Shown here: one piece after another, positions 11,801-17,509 of the stretch
How the letters are laid out: each line of letters starts with the position of its first letter
Position numbering within the stretch: the first letter of the stretch is position 1
Source: a virus
Strand: one strand, 5' to 3'
Length of the DNA: 21,307 nucleotides
Virus record (IMG/VR): IMGVR_UViG_3300021138_000203
Location: 1 to 21,307 of that record
Notes under the pieces: model-generated
What the model was told of the DNA's origin: nothing
Databases searched by the model: none
What the model saw: the letters and a program-made list of their open reading frames with translations, nothing else
Program-made: the position numbers and the translations under genes

Positions 11801-12083
11801 TCACGTCTCCCTTCAAGAGTGTGAGATGGGCCGATCTGATCGACCTCTTTGTGATTCCAAACTGCTTACGAACTCTACGGCGCTCCGAGACGGTCATTCC
11901 ACCCCAGAAGCCGTAGGACTCCCATTCAAGCGCATAGACCTGGCACTTGGCCAAGACGGGGCAGGACTCGCACAGGCTTTTCAGTCTGGCGATCTCCTCT
12001 GGGTAATCGTCTGCGTCGAGGTAGAAGAGCTGGACATCTTCCCCCTTGCAGGCGGCCCCATCTTGCCAAGCCAGGTCGAGCAC
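11760..12083 (-). CDS. whiB: WhiB-family iron-sulfur transcription regulator
   Basis: 107 residues from GTG 12083, which overlaps the previous stop as TAGTG. All family features are present: Cys12 in GAACKGED, the LFY box (19-21), C38-x2-C41-x5-C47 in SLCESCPVLAKC, and the turn GFWGGMTVSERR (58-69), followed by a basic C-terminal helix (RRVRKQFG). The four Cys bind a 4Fe-4S cluster. WhiB proteins act with the main sigma factor SigA and are essentially confined to Actinobacteria and their phages, so this gene also identifies the host phylum. Phage WhiB proteins are known to dominantly alter host WhiB regulation. Confidence 0.95.
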   Translation of the reverse strand: MLDLAWQDGAACKGEDVQLFYLDADDYPEEIARLKSLCESCPVLAKCQVYALEWESYGFWGGMTVSERRRVRKQFGITKRSIRSAHLTLLKGDVNEPRNQLERARRT

Positions 12084-12340
12084 TACTTGTTTGCTCGCCG
12101 AGCTGCTCGGTTCGGCTTTGACTTCTTCAATTCTGCTTCGGCATCGTCTCGAACCTTGGCCATATAGGTCAATCCGAGAATCTCTGCGTCGTTCAGTTTC
12201 TTGCGCGTCGTCGGCACTCGCCCGATGTAGGACTCCCACCATTCGTCAGGGTAGGCACCCTCTTTGACGAGTGTGTCCCACGCGAGTCTGAGGTCTGCGG
12301 CCAGCGCACCAATTACTCCACCTTCGATTTGTGGTTTCAC
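12083..12340 (-). CDS. Hypothetical helical protein (85 aa)
   Basis: 85 residues from GTG 12340, overlapping the previous stop (GTGA) and preceded by GAGGAG six bases upstream. The sequence has IGALAADLRLAWDTLVKEGA, a WW pair (EWWESYIG) and a strongly basic tail (LKKSKPNRAARRANK). Coupled to whiB downstream. No family was recognised; the basic tail suggests nucleic-acid contact. Confidence 0.75.
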   Translation of the reverse strand: MKPQIEGGVIGALAADLRLAWDTLVKEGAYPDEWWESYIGRVPTTRKKLNDAEILGLTYMAKVRDDAEAELKKSKPNRAARRANK

Positions 12341-12642
12341 CAGGGACTCCTCTTCGTGTAGATCCGTCGGCCAATGATGGCACCGATTGACATAACCACG
12401 CAAGAACCGACAACCCAGCCAAAGTTGATGTTTGCGCTCTCTGGCGTCGTAATCAGACCAACGATGAGAACAAGAACTGCTCCCAACGTGCCGAGCCAGC
12501 GCCACCGTGACCGGTAGGCCAGGGCCTCGGCCTCCTGGTCAAGAAACCTGATGGTGTCATTCTCTCTGAACATGGTGATCTCCTCCTGATTCACGATCAT
12601 CTCGGCGCGCTCGATGATGCTGTGTTGTTGTGATGGGTGCAT
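12337..12642 (-). CDS. Small membrane protein with two transmembrane segments
   Basis: 101 residues from ATG 12642, or 78 from ATG 12573. Both starts are in frame and both have good Shine-Dalgarno sequences (GGAG with 8 spacing; GGAGGAG with 6 spacing). Two hydrophobic stretches (WLGTLGAVLVLIVGLI and FGWVVGSCVVMSIGAII) are separated by a short loop, with a basic C-terminus (GRRIYTKRSPW). It lies in the early operon between SSB and WhiB, so a membrane role early in infection (exclusion or host takeover) is more likely than lysis. No family was recognised. Confidence 0.72.
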   Translation of the reverse strand: MHPSQQHSIIERAEMIVNQEEITMFRENDTIRFLDQEAEALAYRSRWRWLGTLGAVLVLIVGLITTPESANINFGWVVGSCVVMSIGAIIGRRIYTKRSPW

Positions 12643-12821
12643 TATGACTTCTCCTTCTCTGTCAGCGCTTCACGAATTCCTTTGAGTTCACGACCTACGC
12701 TTTGAAGTGCAATCACCAATTCTTCTTGTAAGTACGTTTCATAAGGAAATGACTCATAGGTCAATTCTTCATTCCAGTCATTTCGCATCGCTTCCCTTAG
12801 TATGTTTGTTTTTCTTGCCAT
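12642..12821 (-). CDS. Small AT-rich hypothetical gene (59 aa)
   Basis: 59 residues from ATG 12821, coupled to the ssb stop as TAATG and to the next gene as TAATG. It begins MARKTNILREAMRNDWNEEL. The C-terminal half is amphipathic helix (QEELVIALQSVGRELKGIRE). Base and codon use differ from the neighbours (ATA, AGA, TTA and many A/T-ending codons), which suggests more recent acquisition. No family was recognised. Confidence 0.7.
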   Translation of the reverse strand: MARKTNILREAMRNDWNEELTYESFPYETYLQEELVIALQSVGRELKGIREALTEKEKS

Positions 12822-13213
12822 TAGAACGGCTCCTCTGAGTAGTCAGGCTTGACCGCTTTGGCCGGTTGGGTCGTCAGGCTCTGGGCGATAGACCAGCGCA
12901 GGCTGACACCGACGTGGTTGGCCTTCAGCGGCAGGCTGACACCGACATCGCCGGACTTCATCTCGAAGGTTCGTGGTTTCTCGATGGTTCCCTCAACGAT
13001 GACTTCCTGGCCGACGGTCAACGACTCGGCAACGTGCTCTGCCAGGTCGTTGAAGCAGGTCACGTCAAACCAGATTGGCTCTTGGTCTTCCCACTTGCCG
13101 TTCACCTTCTTGGACTGCTTCTGAGCGACGCTGAACTTTGCATACGCGACGCCACTATTCGAGAACGACAACTGTGGCTCCCGACCAACTTTTCCGATAA
13201 CTGTGATGCTCAT
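12821..13213 (-). CDS. ssb: Single-stranded DNA-binding protein
   Basis: 130 residues with an OB fold: ITVIGKVGREPQLSFSNSG, AYAKFSVAQKQ, EPIWFDVTCFNDLAEHVAES, and VGQEVIVEGTIEKPRTFE. The C-terminus is acidic with a terminal Phe (DYSEEPF), the SSB tail that binds partner proteins. Start ATG 13213 overlaps the ERF stop as ATGA. It works with the ERF annealing protein encoded immediately upstream in recombination-dependent replication. Confidence 0.93.
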   Translation of the reverse strand: MSITVIGKVGREPQLSFSNSGVAYAKFSVAQKQSKKVNGKWEDQEPIWFDVTCFNDLAEHVAESLTVGQEVIVEGTIEKPRTFEMKSGDVGVSLPLKANHVGVSLRWSIAQSLTTQPAKAVKPDYSEEPF

Positions 13214-13839
13214 AGGTTCCCTACAACTTCCATCTCGGCCAGATACGCTTCAATCTCTGGCAGGTCTGATTTGATGAGATCGGCGGTTGAAGCGATTGGC
13301 CGACCTACTGCTTCTTGGATTGCTTCTTTCAATTTGGCTTTGTCCAAGCCAGCGCGCTCGCCCAACGTCGAGATCCGCTTCTTGTCCGCAGCTGTGAGAC
13401 CGGCCTGGGCTGGTGTCACTGCCTCGGGTGCGACCTCGGCATCTGGGTCACCGTCGGTTCCACACAGGAACGTCTGGAAGCACAGGTACTTGAACGCCAT
13501 GCTCAAAGCCTTGCTGACGGCCTTGTCGCCGCTGTCTGATGCCTGGCCTGCCATCGTCGCCACCACTGAGGAACCGTCCTCGGCGATGAACGAGTAGTTG
13601 ACCAGTACGTCAGAGACGTTCATGACCGAACCGCTTTTGGTTTGGTAGGTCGACTTCTCGACGTTGACAACCTCTGGCACGATTGCCACGTTGTGTTTGA
13701 TCAGCGCCCTTCGGACTGACGCCACCGTGTCGTCGATGGAACGAAACCTGAAACCTTGTTGCTGGTTCATTCCGTTCTTCTCGACTGGTTGCGTGTCCGC
13801 TAAGACCGCCGCCATCTTGCTTGCTATCAGTGATTCCAT
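13210..13839 (-). CDS. ERF-family single-strand annealing recombinase
   Basis: 209 residues. ERF (PF04404-type) features in order: GFRFRSIDDTVASVRRALIK and HNVAIVPEVV near residues 28-57, then VLVNYSFIAEDGSSVV, and AGQASDSGDKAVSKALSMAF, the glycine-rich GDKAxxKAxTxAxKY box characteristic of the family. A C-terminal helical domain follows (TAADKKRISTLGERAG). ERF proteins anneal complementary strands and circularise phage DNA. No partner exonuclease lies beside it; the VRR-NUC and metallophosphoesterase genes are the visible nuclease candidates. Confidence 0.93.
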   Translation of the reverse strand: MESLIASKMAAVLADTQPVEKNGMNQQQGFRFRSIDDTVASVRRALIKHNVAIVPEVVNVEKSTYQTKSGSVMNVSDVLVNYSFIAEDGSSVVATMAGQASDSGDKAVSKALSMAFKYLCFQTFLCGTDGDPDAEVAPEAVTPAQAGLTAADKKRISTLGERAGLDKAKLKEAIQEAVGRPIASTADLIKSDLPEIEAYLAEMEVVGNL

Positions 13840-13840
13840 A

Positions 13841-14041
13841 TTATTTTGCTCCCTTCCGAGCGATGTTTTCCTTCTTCAACCAACGCCACACAGTGCGTTG
13901 CTCGACTTGATAACCCATTTCCTTTAGACGCTTGGTAATCGTTGGAGTACCAATGCCTTCTTTGGTGTGCCAGGTGACCAGCAACTTCTTCAAGCCGCCG
14001 TCCATCTGATCGTTGATGTGATCCCATAGGGTCACTGCCAT
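13841..14041 (-). CDS. Small helix-turn-helix protein
   Basis: 66 residues from ATG 14041 after GGGAGA. The central region GTPTITKRLKEMGYQVEQ followed by RTVWRWLKKENI is a helix-turn-helix with a strongly basic recognition end, in the style of Hin/resolvase or transposase-type HTHs. First gene of the replication operon, facing the divergent plus-strand cassette across a 114-base intergenic region with two palindromes, so it may autoregulate. It could instead be a replication accessory. Confidence 0.75.
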   Translation of the reverse strand: MAVTLWDHINDQMDGGLKKLLVTWHTKEGIGTPTITKRLKEMGYQVEQRTVWRWLKKENIARKGAK

Positions 14042-14155
14042 GACTCTCCCTTCTCTTTATAGTCACGGTGGCTAGTCTGCCACACGGTTGTCACAATGTC
14101 TAGTCTTGATTAGCCCCCATGATTAGGGCCCTTTTTGTGTAGGTTCAGTAGTCCT
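14042..14155. promoter_or_regulatory. Divergent regulatory region with two palindromes
   Basis: The only divergent gene boundary in the window. It holds GTGGC-TAGTCT-GCCAC (14068-14083), an interrupted 16-bp palindrome, and TTGTCACAA (14088-14096), a 9-bp palindrome. TAGTCT recurs at 14101-14106 and GATTAG is directly repeated at 14108-14113 and 14121-14126. Promoter-like elements are present but imperfect: CTGCCA / 18 bp / TAGTCT for the plus strand, and GTGGCA / 16 bp / TATAAA for the minus strand, the latter very close to the ATG. The region probably contains operators and promoters for both sides. Confidence 0.5.
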
Positions 14156-14317
14156 ATGAACCACGCACGTCTCACCCTCGAACTGCCCTGTGGCTGTCGC
14201 CACGCAATCTATGAAGGCGAGGTCATCGGGATCCCGTTCAGTAAGTTGCCGCAAGCAGTAGGACAGGTAATTGAGCAGGTGGAGCATAATGGTTGTCAAT
14301 GTCCAGCGACCAGATAA
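14156..14317 (+). CDS. Small Cys-rich protein, first gene of plus-strand cassette
   Basis: 53 residues from ATG 14156; TTG 14135 is a longer alternative. No clear Shine-Dalgarno is present. The N-terminus has LPCGCRHAIYEGEV (C-x-C-x-H) and the C-terminus HNGCQCPATR (C-x-C). These could form one zinc site bracketing a helical centre. It overlaps the next gene by 25 bases. No family was recognised. Confidence 0.6.
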   Translation: MNHARLTLELPCGCRHAIYEGEVIGIPFSKLPQAVGQVIEQVEHNGCQCPATR

Positions 14318-14730
14318 CACCAGCACACGATCAGCAGATTTCGGTTCGACTGATTGAACATATTCCTCCGCACGGCCCACGCGGTGCCGAGTTCCGCAAA
14401 GCCAAGAAGCGCATGAAGGCACTTGGTTTGATCAGCTGCAACGTGCCAGGGTGCAAGACCGGTCTCCCGATTGAGTACCACCACTCCAAAGTTGAACACG
14501 CGTGGCAAGGTGGCGTCGACGTTGACAAGTTCAACGATGAATACGGACTGCACCTCAGCGACGAGGACTTCATTGTGTACGTTCAATCCCCAGAGAACCT
14601 TGAAGCCCTATGCGTCGAGCATCATCGAGGATCAACTGGTGTTCACGTTCTCCCCGAACCATTGTGGAAGTTGACAAGAGTGTGGCGCGAGGATCTCGCA
14701 CCCCCAGCAGAGAAGGTTGTGTATGAGTGA
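14293..14730 (+). CDS. HNH-type endonuclease-like protein
   Basis: 145 residues from TTG 14293 (GGTGGAG eight bases upstream); ATG 14299 is an alternative start. The zinc/HNH layout is C49-x4-C54 (SCNVPGCKT), EYHHSKVEHA with H63/H64, then SPENLEALCVEHHRG with N102, C107, H110 and H111. HH, N and HH in that spacing are the HNH core. The end, STGVHVLPEPLW, is conserved-looking in phage proteins of this type, from memory. It overlaps the next gene by eight bases. The orientation opposite to the rest of the genome suggests an acquired cassette. Nuclease activity is inferred. Confidence 0.78.
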   Translation: MSMSSDQITPAHDQQISVRLIEHIPPHGPRGAEFRKAKKRMKALGLISCNVPGCKTGLPIEYHHSKVEHAWQGGVDVDKFNDEYGLHLSDEDFIVYVQSPENLEALCVEHHRGSTGVHVLPEPLWKLTRVWREDLAPPAEKVVYE

Positions 14731-15229
14731 TTATTCGGTAGGCGACATCATCTTTGCTCATGCCAAGAAAGATTTCATAGGTCGAGCGATCCAGTTGGCC
14801 GAGCGACTGCGCTGGAATCGTGGGTCACGTTGGAATCATGCGGCCATCATCACCGACGTTGACAAGGTCAAAGGGAAGATTCAGATAGTGCAGGCCGAGA
14901 GTCGTGGAGTGACGTGCAGGTGGTTCAATTCACCGCAGGAGATCGCACCCAATGGTCAGGTCTTGGTGATTCGACGACGCCAACCTGACTACCTCAAGTC
15001 AGTCGAGTTCGCCAAGGGTCAGGTCTCCGACCCCTATGGCTACTTGACGATTCTGTCCATCGCTGTGAGCATCTTGGCTCCCTGGTTCTTGACGATCAGG
15101 AAGCCTGGCACTTGGATCTGTTCAGCCCTCGTCGCCGAGTCTCTGCGTGCTGGCGGTTGGATTCACGATTGGCCCGATGTCTATATGGTCTCACCGGCGC
15201 AGCTCTACGACGCTGTCAGTTCCAAATAG
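14723..15229 (+). CDS. Permuted papain-fold (YiiX/C92-like NlpC/P60 superfamily) hydrolase
   Basis: 168 residues from ATG 14723, with AGAAGG six bases upstream. Motifs in the circularly permuted order typical of YiiX/YebB and LRAT-type enzymes: YSVGDIIFAH (4-13), WNHAAIITDV with catalytic His39, and WICSALVAESL with catalytic Cys133. A hydrophobic segment (GYLTILSIAVSILAPWFL, 106-123) lies between them and may touch membrane. Members cleave amide or thioester bonds in lipids, peptides or peptidoglycan-derived substrates. Its position with an HNH gene in an inverted cassette, away from the lysis genes, suggests an accessory function (superinfection exclusion, host modification or anti-defence) rather than lysis; this is inference. 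Confidence 0.78.
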   Translation: MSDYSVGDIIFAHAKKDFIGRAIQLAERLRWNRGSRWNHAAIITDVDKVKGKIQIVQAESRGVTCRWFNSPQEIAPNGQVLVIRRRQPDYLKSVEFAKGQVSDPYGYLTILSIAVSILAPWFLTIRKPGTWICSALVAESLRAGGWIHDWPDVYMVSPAQLYDAVSSK

Positions 15230-15349
15230 TTACTGTTCAGTTTCTTGCCGTCGGCGTCGCAATTTGGCACGGTAACGCTCACGCTCTTCGTCGTATTTCT
15301 TCTTGGCAATTTTCATTTGATACTTGCTACCTGGTGTCCGCTTGCTCAT
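15230..15349 (-). CDS. Basic micro-protein (39 aa)
   Basis: 39 residues from ATG 15349, coupled as ATGA to the metallophosphoesterase gene. It starts MSKRTPGSKYQMKIAKKKYD and is followed by a highly charged helix rich in Arg/Glu, ending ETEQ. The net charge is strongly positive, suggesting nucleic-acid binding. Its stop codon abuts that of the convergent plus-strand gene with no base between them (15227-15229 and 15230-15232). Too short for standard callers; support comes from coupling and composition. Confidence 0.6.
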   Translation of the reverse strand: MSKRTPGSKYQMKIAKKKYDEERERYRAKLRRRRQETEQ

Positions 15350-16503
15350 AGGATTTCCAACCTTTCCCAGCCTCGATCTCCGCAACCCTGACCAGCCACG
15401 AAGGTCAACATACCTGGTGGGGCCGATGCTCCGGTGGTGTTAGTGAACCATTTGCTTCCGCCGTCCATCGCAGGACATTGAAGCCAGGTTCGACCTGACG
15501 ACTCTGAGCAGACCAGGTGGTGATAATGGCCGGTGACCAAGATGTCGGCATGGCCTATTGGCTGTTTGCCGTGTGCTTGACGTAACCACCAATTCGCCAA
15601 CTGTCCAGCCCTGGCCTGGTGACCGTGAGCGAACCCAACGTCGACTCCGCATATGTCGAGCGTCATAGTCAGATCGTCGGCGATTGCCCCATTTGGAACG
15701 CTGACCTCTGCGTATCGCTCGGCGTTGTGCGAAAGGATCTCGGCCACCTGCTCAAAGACTGCGAGATCATCGTTGTCTGTCCAGGTCGTGAAGGCTTTGC
15801 CATTCTTTCTATTCTCACCGTGATTGCCTGGCACGGCTCCAAGGACGATTCGGTACTTGAGTTTGATGAATCGCTCGACAAGGTCAAGGATCATTCGCCT
15901 GGCGAGTTTCATTTGCTCTCGACGGTCAAGGTCGGTCTGCCATTCCTGCATGGCGTAGAAGCCACTGCAACCTTCGATCACGTCGCCCAGACCGACAATG
16001 TAGACCTGACTGATTCCTTGTTTGTAAAGACCTTTGGCGTGAGCCTCCAGACGGTCAAAAGTTTCTAGGAGTCTCTCAACGAAGGCTGGCGTACCACCAC
16101 CTTCTCCCTTCCCGATTTGCCAGTCTGCGAGGCACACAACCAAAGCACGGTCACCGCCCTGGTGAGAATCATCACCCCTCACCAAGGGTCGCCGCCGTTC
16201 GATGATTGTACACAATTCGTCAACGTCAACACGCGATTCCTCGTTGGCTGTCGACGGCTCCAAGCGCGCTCGGTAATACTTCATGCGACCTGCGTAAGAA
16301 TCCCATGCTCGGATCTGAATTGAACCTGGAATGATTCTGAGATTGTCACCTATTCCGAAGTCTTTGACGATCTCGTTCCAAAGGTCGTCGGTTGGCTCGT
16401 CGGCAAGCGGCCCAGTGGAGATCTCACCCTTGGTGCCGTCCCAGGTGATTGACTTCTCCCAGCCCTTCGGCGCTTCGGGTTTAGAGTGATTCTTCAGGCT
16501 CAT
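15346..16503 (-). CDS. Metallophosphoesterase (calcineurin-like phosphodiesterase/nuclease)
   Basis: 385 residues from ATG 16503, with GGAG six bases upstream. The binuclear-metal motifs are in order: LADWQIGKGE (D127; usual DxH has Gln here), GLGDVIEG (D174), PGNHGE (N227, H228), AHGHQ (292-296) and TGHYHH (324-329). An N-terminal region of about 110 residues precedes the catalytic domain and looks DNA-binding or regulatory (QIRAWDSYAGRMKYYRARL). Phage members of this family are often annotated as DNA repair exonuclease or polymerase-associated phosphoesterase. The DxQ instead of DxH at the first motif is common in phage versions to my recollection, but activity is inferred. Confidence 0.87.
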   Translation of the reverse strand: MSLKNHSKPEAPKGWEKSITWDGTKGEISTGPLADEPTDDLWNEIVKDFGIGDNLRIIPGSIQIRAWDSYAGRMKYYRARLEPSTANEESRVDVDELCTIIERRRPLVRGDDSHQGGDRALVVCLADWQIGKGEGGGTPAFVERLLETFDRLEAHAKGLYKQGISQVYIVGLGDVIEGCSGFYAMQEWQTDLDRREQMKLARRMILDLVERFIKLKYRIVLGAVPGNHGENRKNGKAFTTWTDNDDLAVFEQVAEILSHNAERYAEVSVPNGAIADDLTMTLDICGVDVGFAHGHQARAGQLANWWLRQAHGKQPIGHADILVTGHYHHLVCSESSGRTWLQCPAMDGGSKWFTNTTGASAPPGMLTFVAGQGCGDRGWERLEIL

Positions 16504-16660
16504 CACTGTCTCCGATCTTGTCAAAGCCAATCCTCATTCCGTCGAAACTGATGTCAAGAATGTCAAAGAGGCAGTCTTCCAGGTGTTTGTTTTTGGCGCG
16601 CAGCTCGTTGTTCTCAATCAGCAAAACCGCAATCCGCTCTCTTAGTTTGTTCTTACTCAC
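16481..16660 (-). CDS. Coiled-coil micro-protein (59 aa)
   Basis: 59 residues from GTG 16660, overlapping the upstream stop by eight bases and the metallophosphoesterase start by 23. The N-terminal half is a leucine-zipper-like helix (LRERIAVLLIENNELRAKNK, then HLED) and the C-terminus is acidic (DKIGDSDEPEESL). The GTG is preceded by AAAGGGG. Its overlap with the start of the metallophosphoesterase suggests coupling or partnership. Moderate certainty because no homolog is recognised. Confidence 0.55.
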   Translation of the reverse strand: MSKNKLRERIAVLLIENNELRAKNKHLEDCLFDILDISFDGMRIGFDKIGDSDEPEESL

Positions 16661-16910
16661 CCCACACCCCTTTCAACAAGGTTCCCACAGGACAAGAACA
16701 GGTGCCGTGAAGATGACCCGAAACCGTGTTGTCTGACGACCAGTGTTCGGGGTACTCGACTTTCAATGCCTGCACAATTCTCCTGAGCGGCAATCTGTTT
16801 TCAATCCAGTCGGTCAAGGTCTCCAAGTCCTCTGGCGTGTAGTTCTCAACGTCACGAGCAAACTTGCAGACTCGAAGATCCGGCATTTTCATAGCGTCTT
16901 TCAGTGCCAT
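16653..16910 (-). CDS. Small HTH-like protein (85 aa)
   Basis: 85 residues from ATG 16910, AAGGGA about five bases upstream. The centre (DLETLTDWIENRLPLRRIVQ, then ALKVEYPEHWSSDNTVSGHL) reads as a helix-turn-helix similar in style to phage resolvase- or terminase-like HTHs. It ends with a Cys pair (HGTCSCPVGTLL). It starts just after a 17-bp perfect palindrome that could be its operator. No family was recognised. Confidence 0.72.
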   Translation of the reverse strand: MALKDAMKMPDLRVCKFARDVENYTPEDLETLTDWIENRLPLRRIVQALKVEYPEHWSSDNTVSGHLHGTCSCPVGTLLKGVWGE

Positions 16911-16962
16911 ATTTTGTCCCTTCTCTAACCGCCCAAAACAAGGCTACTAGACACGAGGACTA

Positions 16963-16979
16963 ATAGAAAGACTTTCTAT
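16963..16979. promoter_or_regulatory. 17-bp perfect palindrome (candidate operator)
   Basis: ATAGAAAG-A-CTTTCTAT, eight-base arms around a single base. It overlaps the stop codon of the upstream gene (16976-16978) and lies 53 bases before the start of the small HTH-like gene. It is AT-rich without a following U tract, so a repressor operator is more likely than a terminator. Confidence 0.55.
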
Positions 16980-17293
16980 GCGCTGATCGCAACGGTCTGC
17001 GGCGAGACGATCAACTGACCCTCAGAGCGCGTCTGGACTCCGCCATATCCGACCCAGGAGTAAGTCCAAGTACCCGACAAACCGGTGGTGTCGATGTCGA
17101 TGTGATAGGTACCGGTGGAATCTCGAACTACCTGAGCGCCGACGCCATAGGTGAACGTAGTCGGCGTCCCACCATTGACCGTGTAGCCAAACTTGACTTC
17201 GGTAGGATCGGTGACCGTCCCAGTAATGTTTGTGAAGGGTGTTGAAGTGTAGAACCGAACCAGGGTTCCTGCGATGACTGTGTAGCCGCTCAT
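16976..17293 (-). CDS. Beta-sandwich virion-associated protein (105 aa)
   Basis: 105 residues, almost all beta strands and Thr/Gly-rich loops (TVIAGTLVRFYTSTPFTNIT, DPTEVKFGYTVNGG, TGTYHIDIDTTGLSGTWTYS). This Ig-like layout, with DPT and GxY...D...GTW, is a common phage structural module found near head-tail or baseplate genes. Follows the jelly-roll gene and a 70-residue protein, forming a small structural cluster after the lysis genes. Exact virion location is unknown. Confidence 0.68.
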   Translation of the reverse strand: MSGYTVIAGTLVRFYTSTPFTNITGTVTDPTEVKFGYTVNGGTPTTFTYGVGAQVVRDSTGTYHIDIDTTGLSGTWTYSWVGYGGVQTRSEGQLIVSPQTVAISA

Positions 17294-17296
17294 TCT

Positions 17297-17509
17297 TTAG
17301 ACCTCGAAGTTTCCGTTGACAGTTGGGTGGGTGGAGTTGACACTGACGTTTGCGTAAGAGAATAAACCCCTGACGGTTGGCGTGAGAAATGCACTGGTCA
17401 CGGTGCCTGGCGTGTTCGTCAACGTACCGACGAAGACGGTGCCCTCAGAGATTGGGAAGATCTCAAAAGGTGATCCAACGGGCGCAGGGCCAATGTTCAC
17501 GATAGGCAT
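17297..17509 (-). CDS. Small beta-rich hypothetical protein (70 aa)
   Basis: 70 residues from ATG 17509, coupled as TAATG to the upstream gene. It begins MPIVNIGPAPVGSPFEIFP and has alternating strands (GTVFVGTLTNTPGTVTSAFL, RGLFSYANVSV). Beta-rich, no Cys. Probably a virion accessory protein like its neighbours; no family named. Confidence 0.65.
   Translation of the reverse strand: MPIVNIGPAPVGSPFEIFPISEGTVFVGTLTNTPGTVTSAFLTPTVRGLFSYANVSVNSTHPTVNGNFEV

Noticed and set aside
12084-12242. N-terminal extension of the WhiB protein
   Set aside because: The extra codons overlap the 85-residue gene, have low-complexity Arg/Ser content and no ribosome binding site. The GTG at 12083, coupled to the upstream stop, gives a normal WhiB length.
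12866-13597. Long plus-strand open frame of 243 codons
   Set aside because: It is antisense to ssb and the ERF gene, both of which have clear domains, ribosome binding sites and coupled starts. Its translation has no recognisable domain.
14107-14136. Intrinsic terminator near tagccc...gggcccttttt
   Set aside because: The stem is only about four pairs with a long loop, and it lies upstream of the first plus-strand gene where a terminator for that unit makes little sense.
15619-16068. Plus-strand open frame of 149 codons
   Set aside because: Antisense to the catalytic core of the metallophosphoesterase, which carries all expected motifs.
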